Source: CAYURH01 sp964447105
Lineage (GTDB): Bacteria > Patescibacteriota > Saccharimonadia > Saccharimonadales > EFPC-124
NCBI GenBank assembly: GCA_964447105.1
Contig: CAYURH010000008.1
Coordinates: forward strand, 1-42,595
Length of the DNA: 42,595 bases
Direction: 5' to 3'
Part shown: positions 15,374 through 20,669 of the stretch, piece after piece
Layout of the letters: every line of letters starts with the position of its first letter
Numbering within the stretch: the stretch's first letter is position 1
The notes under the pieces: generated by a model
Database searches by the model: none
What the model was told of the DNA's origin: nothing
Seen by the model: only the letters and a program-made list of their open reading frames with translations
Program-made: the position numbers and the translations under genes

Positions 15374-15486
15374 CTCACCGCTCAGTACAGTTACAATCAG
15401 TACTGTTTTGAGCGGTGAGCTGGAATAGAGTCCAGCTTACAACTGGCGGCGCAAGGCTGCTGGTATGGGGGAGCCCTAGCATACAT
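15374..15486 (+). promoter_or_regulatory. Structured 5' leader (three hairpins) upstream of a GC-rich gene
   Basis: Hairpin 1 has an 11-bp stem (15374-15384 with 15409-15419), extended inside by ACAGT/ACTGT. Hairpin 2 is GCTGG/CCAGC around AATAGAGT (about 15419-15436). Hairpin 3 is GTATG...CATAC with an inner GGG/CCC just before the SD AAGGAG. No T-run follows any hairpin. I see no known riboswitch consensus. A cis-regulatory or mRNA-stabilising function is inferred. Confidence 0.5.
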
Positions 15487-15498
15487 CAAGGAGATGAC

Positions 15499-16098
15499 AT
15501 GCGAACCTCTACCGCAAAGTCGCGACTGGCGGCCTTCGTGGCCGCTCGGCGACAGAGGATGATCACCGGATACCGCGTCACAGTCGTCGTACTGCTCGCG
15601 GCCATCCTGGGCCTGAGCATCTTCAAGCCGGCGGCCGTCTTCAAGGAGGCCGCACCGGTCGCCCCGGCGCCCATCACGCACGCGCAGGCCGACAAGGTCG
15701 ACCGCGTCGCCTCCTTCCTGGAGGACGTCGGGTTCAACGACCCCGCCTACCTGGGCATCACCCCGGCGGTCGAGGGCGAGTACCCGACGTACCGAGTGAC
15801 GGCGATCGGCGGCAAGACCATCGATCTGTGGATCCGCACCACCCCCAACGGGGGCTGGGAGATCCAGCCGGTCGGCGTCTTCAAGACCGTGAAGTCCGCG
15901 GATGACTTCGCTCGCATGGCCAACGAGGCCGTGTACGAGTGGGAACACATCCCGGCGGACATCAAGCCGCGCACCGACGGCGCGAGCGGCGAGTGGGAAG
16001 GCAGGAAGTACCTGTACGACCTGCTCCACCAGTACAACCCCGAGGAGACCTATTGGGCGATCACGCCCGACGAGACCCGCGGTTGGCCCGCCAAGTAG
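15499..16098 (+). CDS. GC-rich single-pass membrane protein with extracytoplasmic domain
   Basis: 199 aa. The ATG at 15499 is set by AAGGAG. A basic N-terminus (RTSTAKSRLAAFVAARRQRM) and one membrane helix (residues ~26-42, VTVVVLLAAILGLSIF) are followed by an Ala/Pro linker (EAAPVAPAPITHAQ) and a ~150-residue soluble domain rich in aromatic and acidic residues (EYPTYRVTAIGGKTIDLWIRTT, KYLYDLLHQYNPEETYW). No family is recognised. The codon choice is strongly GC-ending, unlike the flanking AT-rich sequence, and the gene has its own promoter, structured leader and terminator, so it forms a self-contained cassette. Topology suggests a domain on the outer face of the membrane. Confidence 0.7.
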   Translation: MRTSTAKSRLAAFVAARRQRMITGYRVTVVVLLAAILGLSIFKPAAVFKEAAPVAPAPITHAQADKVDRVASFLEDVGFNDPAYLGITPAVEGEYPTYRVTAIGGKTIDLWIRTTPNGGWEIQPVGVFKTVKSADDFARMANEAVYEWEHIPADIKPRTDGASGEWEGRKYLYDLLHQYNPEETYWAITPDETRGWPAK

Positions 16099-16128
16099 TA
16101 AGGCGTCAGCGGATGACGTAAAACCGCA

Positions 16129-16165
16129 GCCCCTTGGCATCGATGACCAAGGGGCTTCTCTTTTT
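16129..16165 (+). terminator. Rho-independent terminator of the GC-rich cassette
   Basis: Stem GCCCCTTGG (16129-16137) with CCAAGGGGC (16147-16155), then TTCTCTTTTT. Confidence 0.92.
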
Positions 16166-16235
16166 ATTAAACACCTAACGACTTTTGATGAGCCACTACC
16201 CGCTACTCTAGAATTATCTGTTAAAATTGCATCAT

Positions 16236-16311
16236 GCCCCGGTAGCTCAGCGGATAGAGCAGAGGACTTCTAAGCCTAAGGTCGTTGGTTCGATTCCAAC
16301 CCGGGGTACCA
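16236..16311 (+). tRNA. tRNA-Arg (anticodon TCT), CCA encoded
   Basis: Acceptor GCCCCGG/CCGGGGT with a G1-U72 wobble, D-arm GCTC/GAGC, loop CTTCTAA (anticodon TCT), T-arm GTTGG-TTCGATT-CCAAC, discriminator A and encoded CCA. The anticodon stem GAGGA/GCCTA has mismatches at 27-43 (G-A) and 31-39 (A-G), leaving three internal pairs. This is odd for a housekeeping tRNA, but all other arms are sound. Confidence 0.88.
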
Positions 16312-16313
16312 AT

Positions 16314-16343
16314 AAAAGAATCTGGTTTTAACCAGATTCTTTT
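16314..16343. terminator. Terminator after tRNA-Arg(TCT)
   Basis: Perfect 14-bp stem, 16314-16327 with 16330-16343, starting AAAAG and ending CTTTT. Confidence 0.88.
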
Positions 16344-16372
16344 AAAGCCGCCCATGTATACTACTAACAACC

Positions 16373-16846
16373 ATGCCCTACTCACAAAAATACTGCTTGG
16401 TTCATTTTATTAGCCCCATTGCCAATGGCGCTGAATTTTCTATGGCTAATTGGCCGCTGCACGTTACGCTGGCTGATGTGTTTGCAATTGATCTAGCTAG
16501 AACCGACGTCTTACATAAACTTTCTAAATTATGGGCAAAGCAAAAACCTGTTACAGTCGCCACCACAAAAGAAGCAACATTAGGAACTACAGATGTAATC
16601 TTGCTTGATAAAACTCAAAATATTATACGGCTACATAAAAGCATTATTGAATTGTTACTCGCAAATGACGCCGTTTTTAACAATCCCGAATTTACGTTGG
16701 ACGGCTTTTTGCCCCACAGCACAATCCAAAAAACGGACCGACTTCAGCTCGGCCACGAAGTAACCATAGACTCTCTGTCGTTGGTTGACATGTTGCCCGA
16801 TCAAGACGCGCGGGGACGAAAAGTCATTACAACCTTTACAATTTGA
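16373..16846 (+). CDS. 2H phosphoesterase / 2'-5' RNA ligase-like protein
   Basis: 157 aa. Two HxT/S motifs define the 2H phosphoesterase fold: PLHVTLAD (about residues 28-35) and FLPHSTIQ (about residues 110-117), each placing a histidine and a hydroxyl residue in a bilobal active site that acts on cyclic phosphates or 2'-5' linked RNA. The length fits the family. A TATACT (16357-16362) lies 10 nt before the ATG, so the leader would be only a few bases. The biological substrate cannot be read from sequence; the adjacent tRNA gene is suggestive of RNA processing but not evidence. Confidence 0.75.
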   Translation: MPYSQKYCLVHFISPIANGAEFSMANWPLHVTLADVFAIDLARTDVLHKLSKLWAKQKPVTVATTKEATLGTTDVILLDKTQNIIRLHKSIIELLLANDAVFNNPEFTLDGFLPHSTIQKTDRLQLGHEVTIDSLSLVDMLPDQDARGRKVITTFTI

Positions 16847-16880
16847 CAGCTAACCCAATGTAGGAAATATAATAAAGTAT

Positions 16881-17276
16881 ATGTCAGAACACGATAACTC
16901 CCCCGAACCGACAACTCAAGACAGACCACTCATAAGCGCTGCGACGCGCATGCGCGATGACGACCGCATCCCGCCGGGTTATGCGCTTTTTCGAAGAGAT
17001 GTCCGTCTGCTCAACGGACAGGTCGAACCTGCATTTTATTCCACCCGCGAAGGTCAACTGCCCGACCCTGACGCCTGGGAGCACTCAAGTGATTCCGTAA
17101 TAGAAGGTTTTGCTTGGGCGCTCAAGGTTGAAGCGTTTGCCGATCACCAGACAGATGACGACGACCGCACGCTCGAAATCGGCAACATGATGTCCTTCGC
17201 CATATCGCAAGGTCTCACAGAAGAGCAAGTGGTAGAATGCTACGAACAAGCGTTTGCTATAGCGAGCCAACAGTAA
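16881..17276 (+). CDS. Hypothetical acidic protein
   Basis: 131 aa, soluble and strongly acidic. I do not recognise it. The middle region reads PPGYALFRRDVRLLNGQVEPAFYSTREG, and the C-terminal half is helical, with GNMMSFAISQGLTEEQVVECYEQAFAIA, where TEEQ... resembles a helix-loop-helix. A perfect TATAAT (16868-16873) sits 7 nt before the ATG, which implies a leaderless message. It lies downstream of the 2H phosphoesterase with its own promoter. Confidence 0.55.
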   Translation: MSEHDNSPEPTTQDRPLISAATRMRDDDRIPPGYALFRRDVRLLNGQVEPAFYSTREGQLPDPDAWEHSSDSVIEGFAWALKVEAFADHQTDDDDRTLEIGNMMSFAISQGLTEEQVVECYEQAFAIASQQ

Positions 17277-17292
17277 TCCGCCTGCGACTCAG

Positions 17293-17796
17293 TTAAATAT
17301 CCAGATACTCTACCGGCGCCTCATCATGCTCGATGGCGTGAGCAATGATAGTCACCAGCGCCTCTGGCAATTTGCCCTTGCCTTCGCTGGCGTCTTTTAA
17401 CACCACTAGCTCACTCCCCTGGCCCACGCTCATCCAATAATTTTCGTCGCGCATATCGTCGGGATTCCAACTAGCCGGACCTTTGTGGTCGATAGCTACG
17501 GCGATGTTGCCTTTTTTGGTTTTGTATACCACAGTGCTTAGCCATTCGCGGTGGTCGTCGTCGGTACCTTTCCATTTGGCGATGACGCGGCCAACGAAAC
17601 GTTTTTCGCTTTGCAAGCCTTTACTACCCACCTGTACACTGTATTCGCGCATGCCTTTGCCCTGAGCTTCTTTGCGAGTTACAAACTCGCTGAGCGCACG
17701 GACAATCACAGCCGACAGGTTTTCGCCGGCGAGGTTTTGGGCACGGTCAAAGGTGTTTAAATCGTCGTTGGATACATAGATGGTCTTTGTTGGCAT
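17293..17796 (-). CDS. EXLDI-family protein with ribbon-helix-helix-like N-terminus
   Basis: 167 aa from the ATG at 17796; the longer reading to 17868 would include the promoter palindrome. The N-terminal ~45 residues (KTIYVSNDDLNTFDRAQNLA, then AVIVRALSEFVTRKEA) have the strand-helix-helix pattern of RHH DNA-binding proteins. The rest is β-rich (FVGRVIAKW, HREWLSTVVYKTKKGNIAVA). The protein ends in EYLDI, the C-terminal pentapeptide that names the EXLDI family (TIGR04342). The function of that family is unknown. A perfect inverted repeat (17824-17843) in the divergent promoter is a candidate operator for the RHH domain. Confidence 0.82.
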   Translation of the reverse strand: MPTKTIYVSNDDLNTFDRAQNLAGENLSAVIVRALSEFVTRKEAQGKGMREYSVQVGSKGLQSEKRFVGRVIAKWKGTDDDHREWLSTVVYKTKKGNIAVAIDHKGPASWNPDDMRDENYWMSVGQGSELVVLKDASEGKGKLPEALVTIIAHAIEHDEAPVEYLDI

Positions 17797-17823
17797 AATT
17801 CCTACTTGCGTTATATTTATAAG

Positions 17824-17843
17824 TATGTATATAATTATACATA
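17824..17843. promoter_or_regulatory. Perfect inverted repeat in the EXLDI / small membrane protein divergent promoter
   Basis: TATGTATA (17824-17831) and TATACATA (17836-17843) separated by TAAT. The repeat is AT-rich and overlaps candidate -10 sequences on both strands. RHH proteins bind such short palindromes as dimers of dimers. Function is inferred. Confidence 0.55.
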
Positions 17844-17870
17844 TAGTTACATTTAATTCAAGGAGCATCT

Positions 17871-18044
17871 ATGCACGACGACGCGTATTCAGCTGGTGGC
17901 ATCATTTTGGCCGGTTGTTTGTTTATTGGCCTGGGAGTGGGTATTTTTATGGGTCAAATTTGGGTCGGCACTATTGTTGGATTTGGTATTGGCCTGTTTT
18001 TGATGGGTCTTACTGTAGCCGCTGCCACTAGCCGCCGCAAGTAA
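17871..18044 (+). CDS. Small membrane protein (57 aa)
   Basis: The ATG at 17871 is preceded by AAGGAG (17860-17865). The peptide starts MHDDAYSAGG and then has two glycine-rich hydrophobic helices (IILAGCLFIGLGVGIFMG and TIVGFGIGLFLMGLTVAAA), ending SRRK. The glycine zipper-like spacing would allow tight helix packing. It shares the regulatory region with the divergent EXLDI gene, so it may be its target. No family is recognised. Confidence 0.65.
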   Translation: MHDDAYSAGGIILAGCLFIGLGVGIFMGQIWVGTIVGFGIGLFLMGLTVAAATSRRK

Positions 18045-18091
18045 ACTGCTTGGCCTACTCTGTTAATCGTGCTATAATTACCCCGTTATAC

Positions 18092-18168
18092 GGCGGACGT
18101 AGCTCAGCTGGCAGAGCGCTAGGTTGTGGTCCTGGATGTCGTGGGTTCGAGCCCCATCGTTCGCCCCA
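18092..18168 (+). tRNA. tRNA-His (anticodon GTG), with G-1 and encoded CCA
   Basis: G-1 (18092) faces C73, the identity element of tRNA-His. Acceptor GCGGACG/CGTTCGC, D-arm GCTC/GAGC, anticodon loop TTGTGGT (GTG), T-arm GTGGG-TTCGAGC-CCCAT, CCA encoded. It is the parent gene of the tRNA-tail element that follows. Confidence 0.95.
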
Positions 18169-18209
18169 AAATAAATACCCGTGCCCCAAAGTACGGGTAT
18201 TTATTTTGG
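18166..18209. terminator. Terminator of tRNA-His, stem includes CCA
   Basis: A 17-bp perfect stem (18166-18182 with 18193-18209) begins with the CCA of the tRNA and ends TGG. A T-rich arm gives a terminator on the plus strand. Confidence 0.85.
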
Positions 18210-18220
18210 GCATACAGTGC

Positions 18221-18340
18221 GCTCGAACCCAGAACCGCGAAGCGGTGGGTTCGGTGGAGCGAAAGGACGCGCAGGTGCTTGCGCCGAGCATTCTTGAGCG
18301 AAAGAGCGAGCAACGCGAGCAACCCCATCGTTCGCCCCAA
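18221..18340 (+). repeat. tRNA-tail element of tRNA-His
   Basis: Three tRNA-His-derived pieces lie in order: inverted T-arm GCTCGAACCCA (18221-18231), direct T-arm half GTGGGTTCG (18245-18253), and the direct 3' end CCCCATCGTTCGCCCCAA (18323-18340, identical to 18152-18169). Between the last two lies a ~69-nt core, so the copied T-loop is interrupted. The core contains a 25-nt motif (18267-18291, ACGCGCAGGTGCTTGCGCC...) that recurs with 22/25 identity, inverted, near tRNA-Pro(TGG) at 40100-40124. GAGCG repeats fill the rest. The inverted and direct T-arms pair to close a hairpin (GAACCCA/TGGGTTC with inner CCGC/GCGG). Confidence 0.7.
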
Positions 18341-18385
18341 GTAAAATATCCATACCCTTGCGGTATGGATATTTTACTTGGGGCG
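18333..18385. terminator. 24-bp perfect hairpin at the end of the His tail element
   Basis: 18333-18356 pairs with 18362-18385 over 24 bp, loop CTTGC. It starts within the copied tRNA 3' end (CGCCCCAA) and includes CCA/TGG pairing, repeating the arrangement of the genuine tRNA terminator. Confidence 0.75.
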
Positions 18386-18390
18386 ATACT

Positions 18391-18690
18391 ATGTGGGGCT
18401 CGGGCGGTGGAGTTGAACCTAACGAAGACCCGCGCGAAGCATTAGTTCGCGAAATTCATGAAGAGCTGGGCTTGACGATTACCATAGCTGACTTAAAAAT
18501 TATTGGCACGATGTTTCGCCGTGAGCACGACAACTTAGTGCTGGTCTACGAAATCTCAACGCAGCTATCTTCGAATGACAGCTTCCCACTGCCGGCAGGC
18601 GAACTCGAAGAATACACCTTCGTACCAACACAATCGGCTAAGCGACTACTGGCAAGAATTCTTAAAAGAAAACTTGTAAACGCACAGTAG
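18391..18690 (+). pseudogene. 5'-truncated NUDIX hydrolase
   Basis: The reading frame opens MWGSGGGVEPNEDPREALVR and contains a complete Nudix box (G-x5-E-x7-RE-I-HEELGL), normally at about residues 35-60 of these ~140-aa enzymes. Here it starts at residue 6. The expected N-terminal strands are missing, and the sequence immediately upstream is the 24-bp hairpin of the tRNA-His tail element. The preserved W.s.GGGVE segment matches the usual W.lPGGgvE, with Pro replaced. No SD is present. I read this as a gene whose 5' end was lost when the element arose. A truncated but expressed protein is possible. Confidence 0.65.
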
Positions 18691-18759
18691 CCATTCCCCC
18701 GCTACCAATTACGCTCTATTATAAAACCACGGCACGCACCTCGACACGAAAGGAATGCC

Positions 18760-19440
18760 ATGCCATCGAGAAACGGCGCGCTTCTGACGAGTTGGCTAAA
18801 CGACGGGTTGCTCGAGCCCCAGCTTGCACCGGCTGCGAGCGACTTCGAAGCCCAGGCTGCAGCCAGTATCAAACCAGTGGCGCGAGGTGTGCGCGATGTG
18901 GCCGACAGCTTGATCACACTATGCGAAACCATCGACGCCGCTAAAGTACACATTTCGTTCCCCAAGTGCACCGAAACTCATGGGTCATCACGCATTGTGT
19001 CCATGATCAACCCAAACACACAGGGAGAGCCGCCGGGGCAGTTTGGCCCGGGCGGCACACTGGGGCTGCAGATACTTACAGTGCAGGCCGCCAGAAAAAA
19101 GTCCGGACAACCCACGGCACAGCTAGTGCTCCTGCTACCTAATCGTTCAGCGGCATATAGCGGCGAAGGGTACGTGTTGGCGCAATGCGGGCTCGACGGC
19201 CTGGTGCAGGCGCGGCTTTACTCGCCGCTGCACCTGGACAATATTTCTCGGGTGCGGTACCAGCTTGGACTATATGACACCGAGAGGCTCATGCCCGCGG
19301 GCCCGACTGGTGACTTCGAACGGCTGACCGGCATGGAGCATCAACAATTCGTAGACATGCTGCCCCAACTCGGCGCACACCTGAGCAGGGTGGCCGCGCA
19401 GCAAGCAGAGCCGCAGTTTTTGCCCATCGTGCCTAGGTAG
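18760..19440 (+). CDS. Hypothetical protein, first of a tandem paralogue pair
   Basis: 226 aa, soluble, no signal peptide; GC-rich. The ATG follows AAAGGAA. The N-terminus (LLTSWLNDGLLEPQ), a helix SIKPVARGVRDVADSLITL and a central strand pair LQILTVQAARKKSGQPTAQLVLLLPNRS can be matched by eye to the next gene (LLVGWIDSGDLAYRA, ALPSVVRGMLALAQ, IVLQVGHDKRGVPVTALSLLLPPRT). The family is unknown to me. The pair has separate ribosome sites and a hairpin between them, so they may be independently expressed. Confidence 0.6.
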   Translation: MPSRNGALLTSWLNDGLLEPQLAPAASDFEAQAAASIKPVARGVRDVADSLITLCETIDAAKVHISFPKCTETHGSSRIVSMINPNTQGEPPGQFGPGGTLGLQILTVQAARKKSGQPTAQLVLLLPNRSAAYSGEGYVLAQCGLDGLVQARLYSPLHLDNISRVRYQLGLYDTERLMPAGPTGDFERLTGMEHQQFVDMLPQLGAHLSRVAAQQAEPQFLPIVPR

Positions 19441-19451
19441 TAGGCTGCAAA

Positions 19452-19483
19452 TGAGCCCATCGTCAGACTATGACATGGGCTCA
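19452..19483. terminator. Hairpin between the tandem paralogues
   Basis: TGAGCCCAT (19452-19460) pairs with ATGGGCTCA (19475-19483); inner stem GTCA/TGAC. It is followed by A-rich rather than T-rich sequence. Confidence 0.65.
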
Positions 19484-19575
19484 AAACATAATTATTTGCA
19501 TTATCCCGCAGCTTGATGTAGCTATAATATCATTATATAATTATTTCGTTACTCCGTACGCAGTGAGGGGTTATC

Positions 19576-20310
19576 GTGAACCAACTTGCGACGGAGCTTT
19601 TGGTTGGCTGGATCGATAGCGGTGATCTGGCTTACAGAGCTCCCACTGAGAATAAACCGAATACCGTCTACGACACGACTCTGGCGCTCGCACTGCCATC
19701 GGTGGTTAGAGGCATGCTGGCGCTCGCACAAACCGATGCGCGCAGCCGCTTCGTTATAGCCAGTGAGGATGGACAACCGGCAGTCGCCACGCATCGTCGG
19801 ATTGCTAAATCCGCCGGCGTAGTAGCTGTCACCAACCTCGATACGTTATGCACCGATCGTAGGTCGCCATTCCATCAACACGCGATGGCACTGCCGGTGC
19901 GAGGCATAGTGCTGCAGGTGGGACACGACAAGCGCGGAGTACCGGTAACCGCATTAAGCCTGTTACTACCGCCACGCACGCTCAGCCATCGAACACCCGA
20001 TCAAAACGGGAGATCGGCGGTGACGATCTTTACGACCGGCGAGGTACTGGGGTCACACACTATGGCCAGCGTCGATGGCCATGCCGTCGATAGACACCTG
20101 ATGGGGGTGGGGTCAGTCGAAGTGATCGTTCATGTGCGTAGCGGGGAGTCGCCCAACCCCCAAGGTATCGACGACGCCCTGGGCTTCCCCTACGGTCTGC
20201 AGTGTCTTCGTGAATACGTACCAGACAGGCTGGGCAGCCATCTGAACACGCTCGCCGCAACCGTTAATAAAGGCGTCGCGGCCTCCCACGACAAACCATC
20301 GGAGTACTGA
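19576..20310 (+). CDS. Hypothetical protein, second of a tandem paralogue pair
   Basis: 244 aa from a GTG with GAGGGG 6-7 nt upstream. Soluble with a β-rich centre (GIVLQVGHDKRGVPVTALSLLLPPRT) and helical ends. Similarity to the preceding 226-aa protein is visible in three blocks but overall identity is low, so duplication is old. No catalytic motif is recognised. A TATAAT (19522-19527) and AT-rich sequence ~45 nt upstream of the start may be its promoter. It is followed by a GC-rich hairpin and the tRNA-Gly tail element on the other strand. Confidence 0.6.
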   Translation: MNQLATELLVGWIDSGDLAYRAPTENKPNTVYDTTLALALPSVVRGMLALAQTDARSRFVIASEDGQPAVATHRRIAKSAGVVAVTNLDTLCTDRRSPFHQHAMALPVRGIVLQVGHDKRGVPVTALSLLLPPRTLSHRTPDQNGRSAVTIFTTGEVLGSHTMASVDGHAVDRHLMGVGSVEVIVHVRSGESPNPQGIDDALGFPYGLQCLREYVPDRLGSHLNTLAATVNKGVAASHDKPSEY

Positions 20311-20314
20311 TGAA

Positions 20315-20345
20315 CCGCCCCGGCGCCCATGCGGCGCCGGGCGGG
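20315..20345. terminator. GC-rich hairpin after the second paralogue
   Basis: CCCGGCGCC (20319-20327) with GGCGCCGGG (20333-20341). An A-run follows on the plus strand, so it lacks the U-tract of a classical terminator for the upstream gene. Confidence 0.6.
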
Positions 20346-20365
20346 AAAAAGAAATTATAATTGCA

Positions 20366-20482
20366 TGGTGCGGGTGGGGGGAATGTCCTCATTTTGCTCG
20401 CAGAAATGAAACATTTCTGCTACGGCCAAGCAAGGAAAACTCGCGCTGCCACTGGCAGCACTCGACCACGGTTCGATTCCCC
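20366..20482 (-). repeat. tRNA-tail element of tRNA-Gly
   Basis: Read on the minus strand, after tRNA-Gly and its terminator come an inverted T-arm (20470-20482, 13 nt identical to the local T-arm), an ~85-nt core with two hairpins (GCTGCC-ACT-GGCAGC and GCAGAAATG-AAA-CATTTCTGC), and a direct copy of the tRNA-Gly 3' end with CCA (20366-20384, 19 nt identical to 20528-20546). The core resembles the Pro cores in order and in small blocks (TGCCA..GGC, GTTTTCC, AATGAG at the 3' border), but not in overall sequence. Confidence 0.65.
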
Positions 20483-20492
20483 AGCCCCGCAA

Positions 20493-20530
20493 CCAATATA
20501 AAAACGCCCCGATGGACGTTCTTATACTGG
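20493..20530. terminator. Terminator of tRNA-Gly, stem includes CCA
   Basis: CCA-A-TATAA (20493-20501) pairs with TTATA-C-TGG (20522-20530), with inner AACG/CGTT. The outer TGG is the complement of the encoded CCA of tRNA-Gly. Confidence 0.75.
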
Positions 20531-20602
20531 TGCGGGTGGGGGGAATCGAACCCACGTCGCCAGTTTGGAAAACTGGAATAATAGCCGTTATACGACACCC
20601 GC
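20528..20602 (-). tRNA. tRNA-Gly (anticodon TCC), CCA encoded
   Basis: Minus-strand acceptor GCGGGTG/CACCCGC, anticodon stem CCAGT/ACTGG with loop TTTCCAA (TCC), T-arm GTGGG-TTCGATT-CCCCC, discriminator A, CCA encoded. Confidence 0.94.
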
Positions 20603-20656
20603 GACAAAGCTATTATAGCATCAGGCTTGTTGTTTCGCGAGCCAGTCTACCTACGC

Positions 20657-20662
20657 TATACT
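20657..20662 (+). promoter_or_regulatory. -10 element of leaderless P-type ATPase gene
   Basis: TATACT at 20657-20662 lies 7 nt before the ATG at 20670. No convincing -35 is seen and no SD separates it from the start. Confidence 0.55.
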
Positions 20663-20669
20663 TTAGGTG

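Noticed and set aside
15374..15486. Known riboswitch class in the structured leader
   Set aside because: I could not match the conserved loop sequences of common classes such as TPP, SAM, cobalamin, glycine or c-di-GMP; kept as an unassigned structured leader.
15397..16140. A 247-aa minus-strand open frame opposite the GC-rich membrane protein
   Set aside because: Long antisense frames are expected in GC-rich DNA; the plus strand has promoter, SD, membrane helix and terminator.
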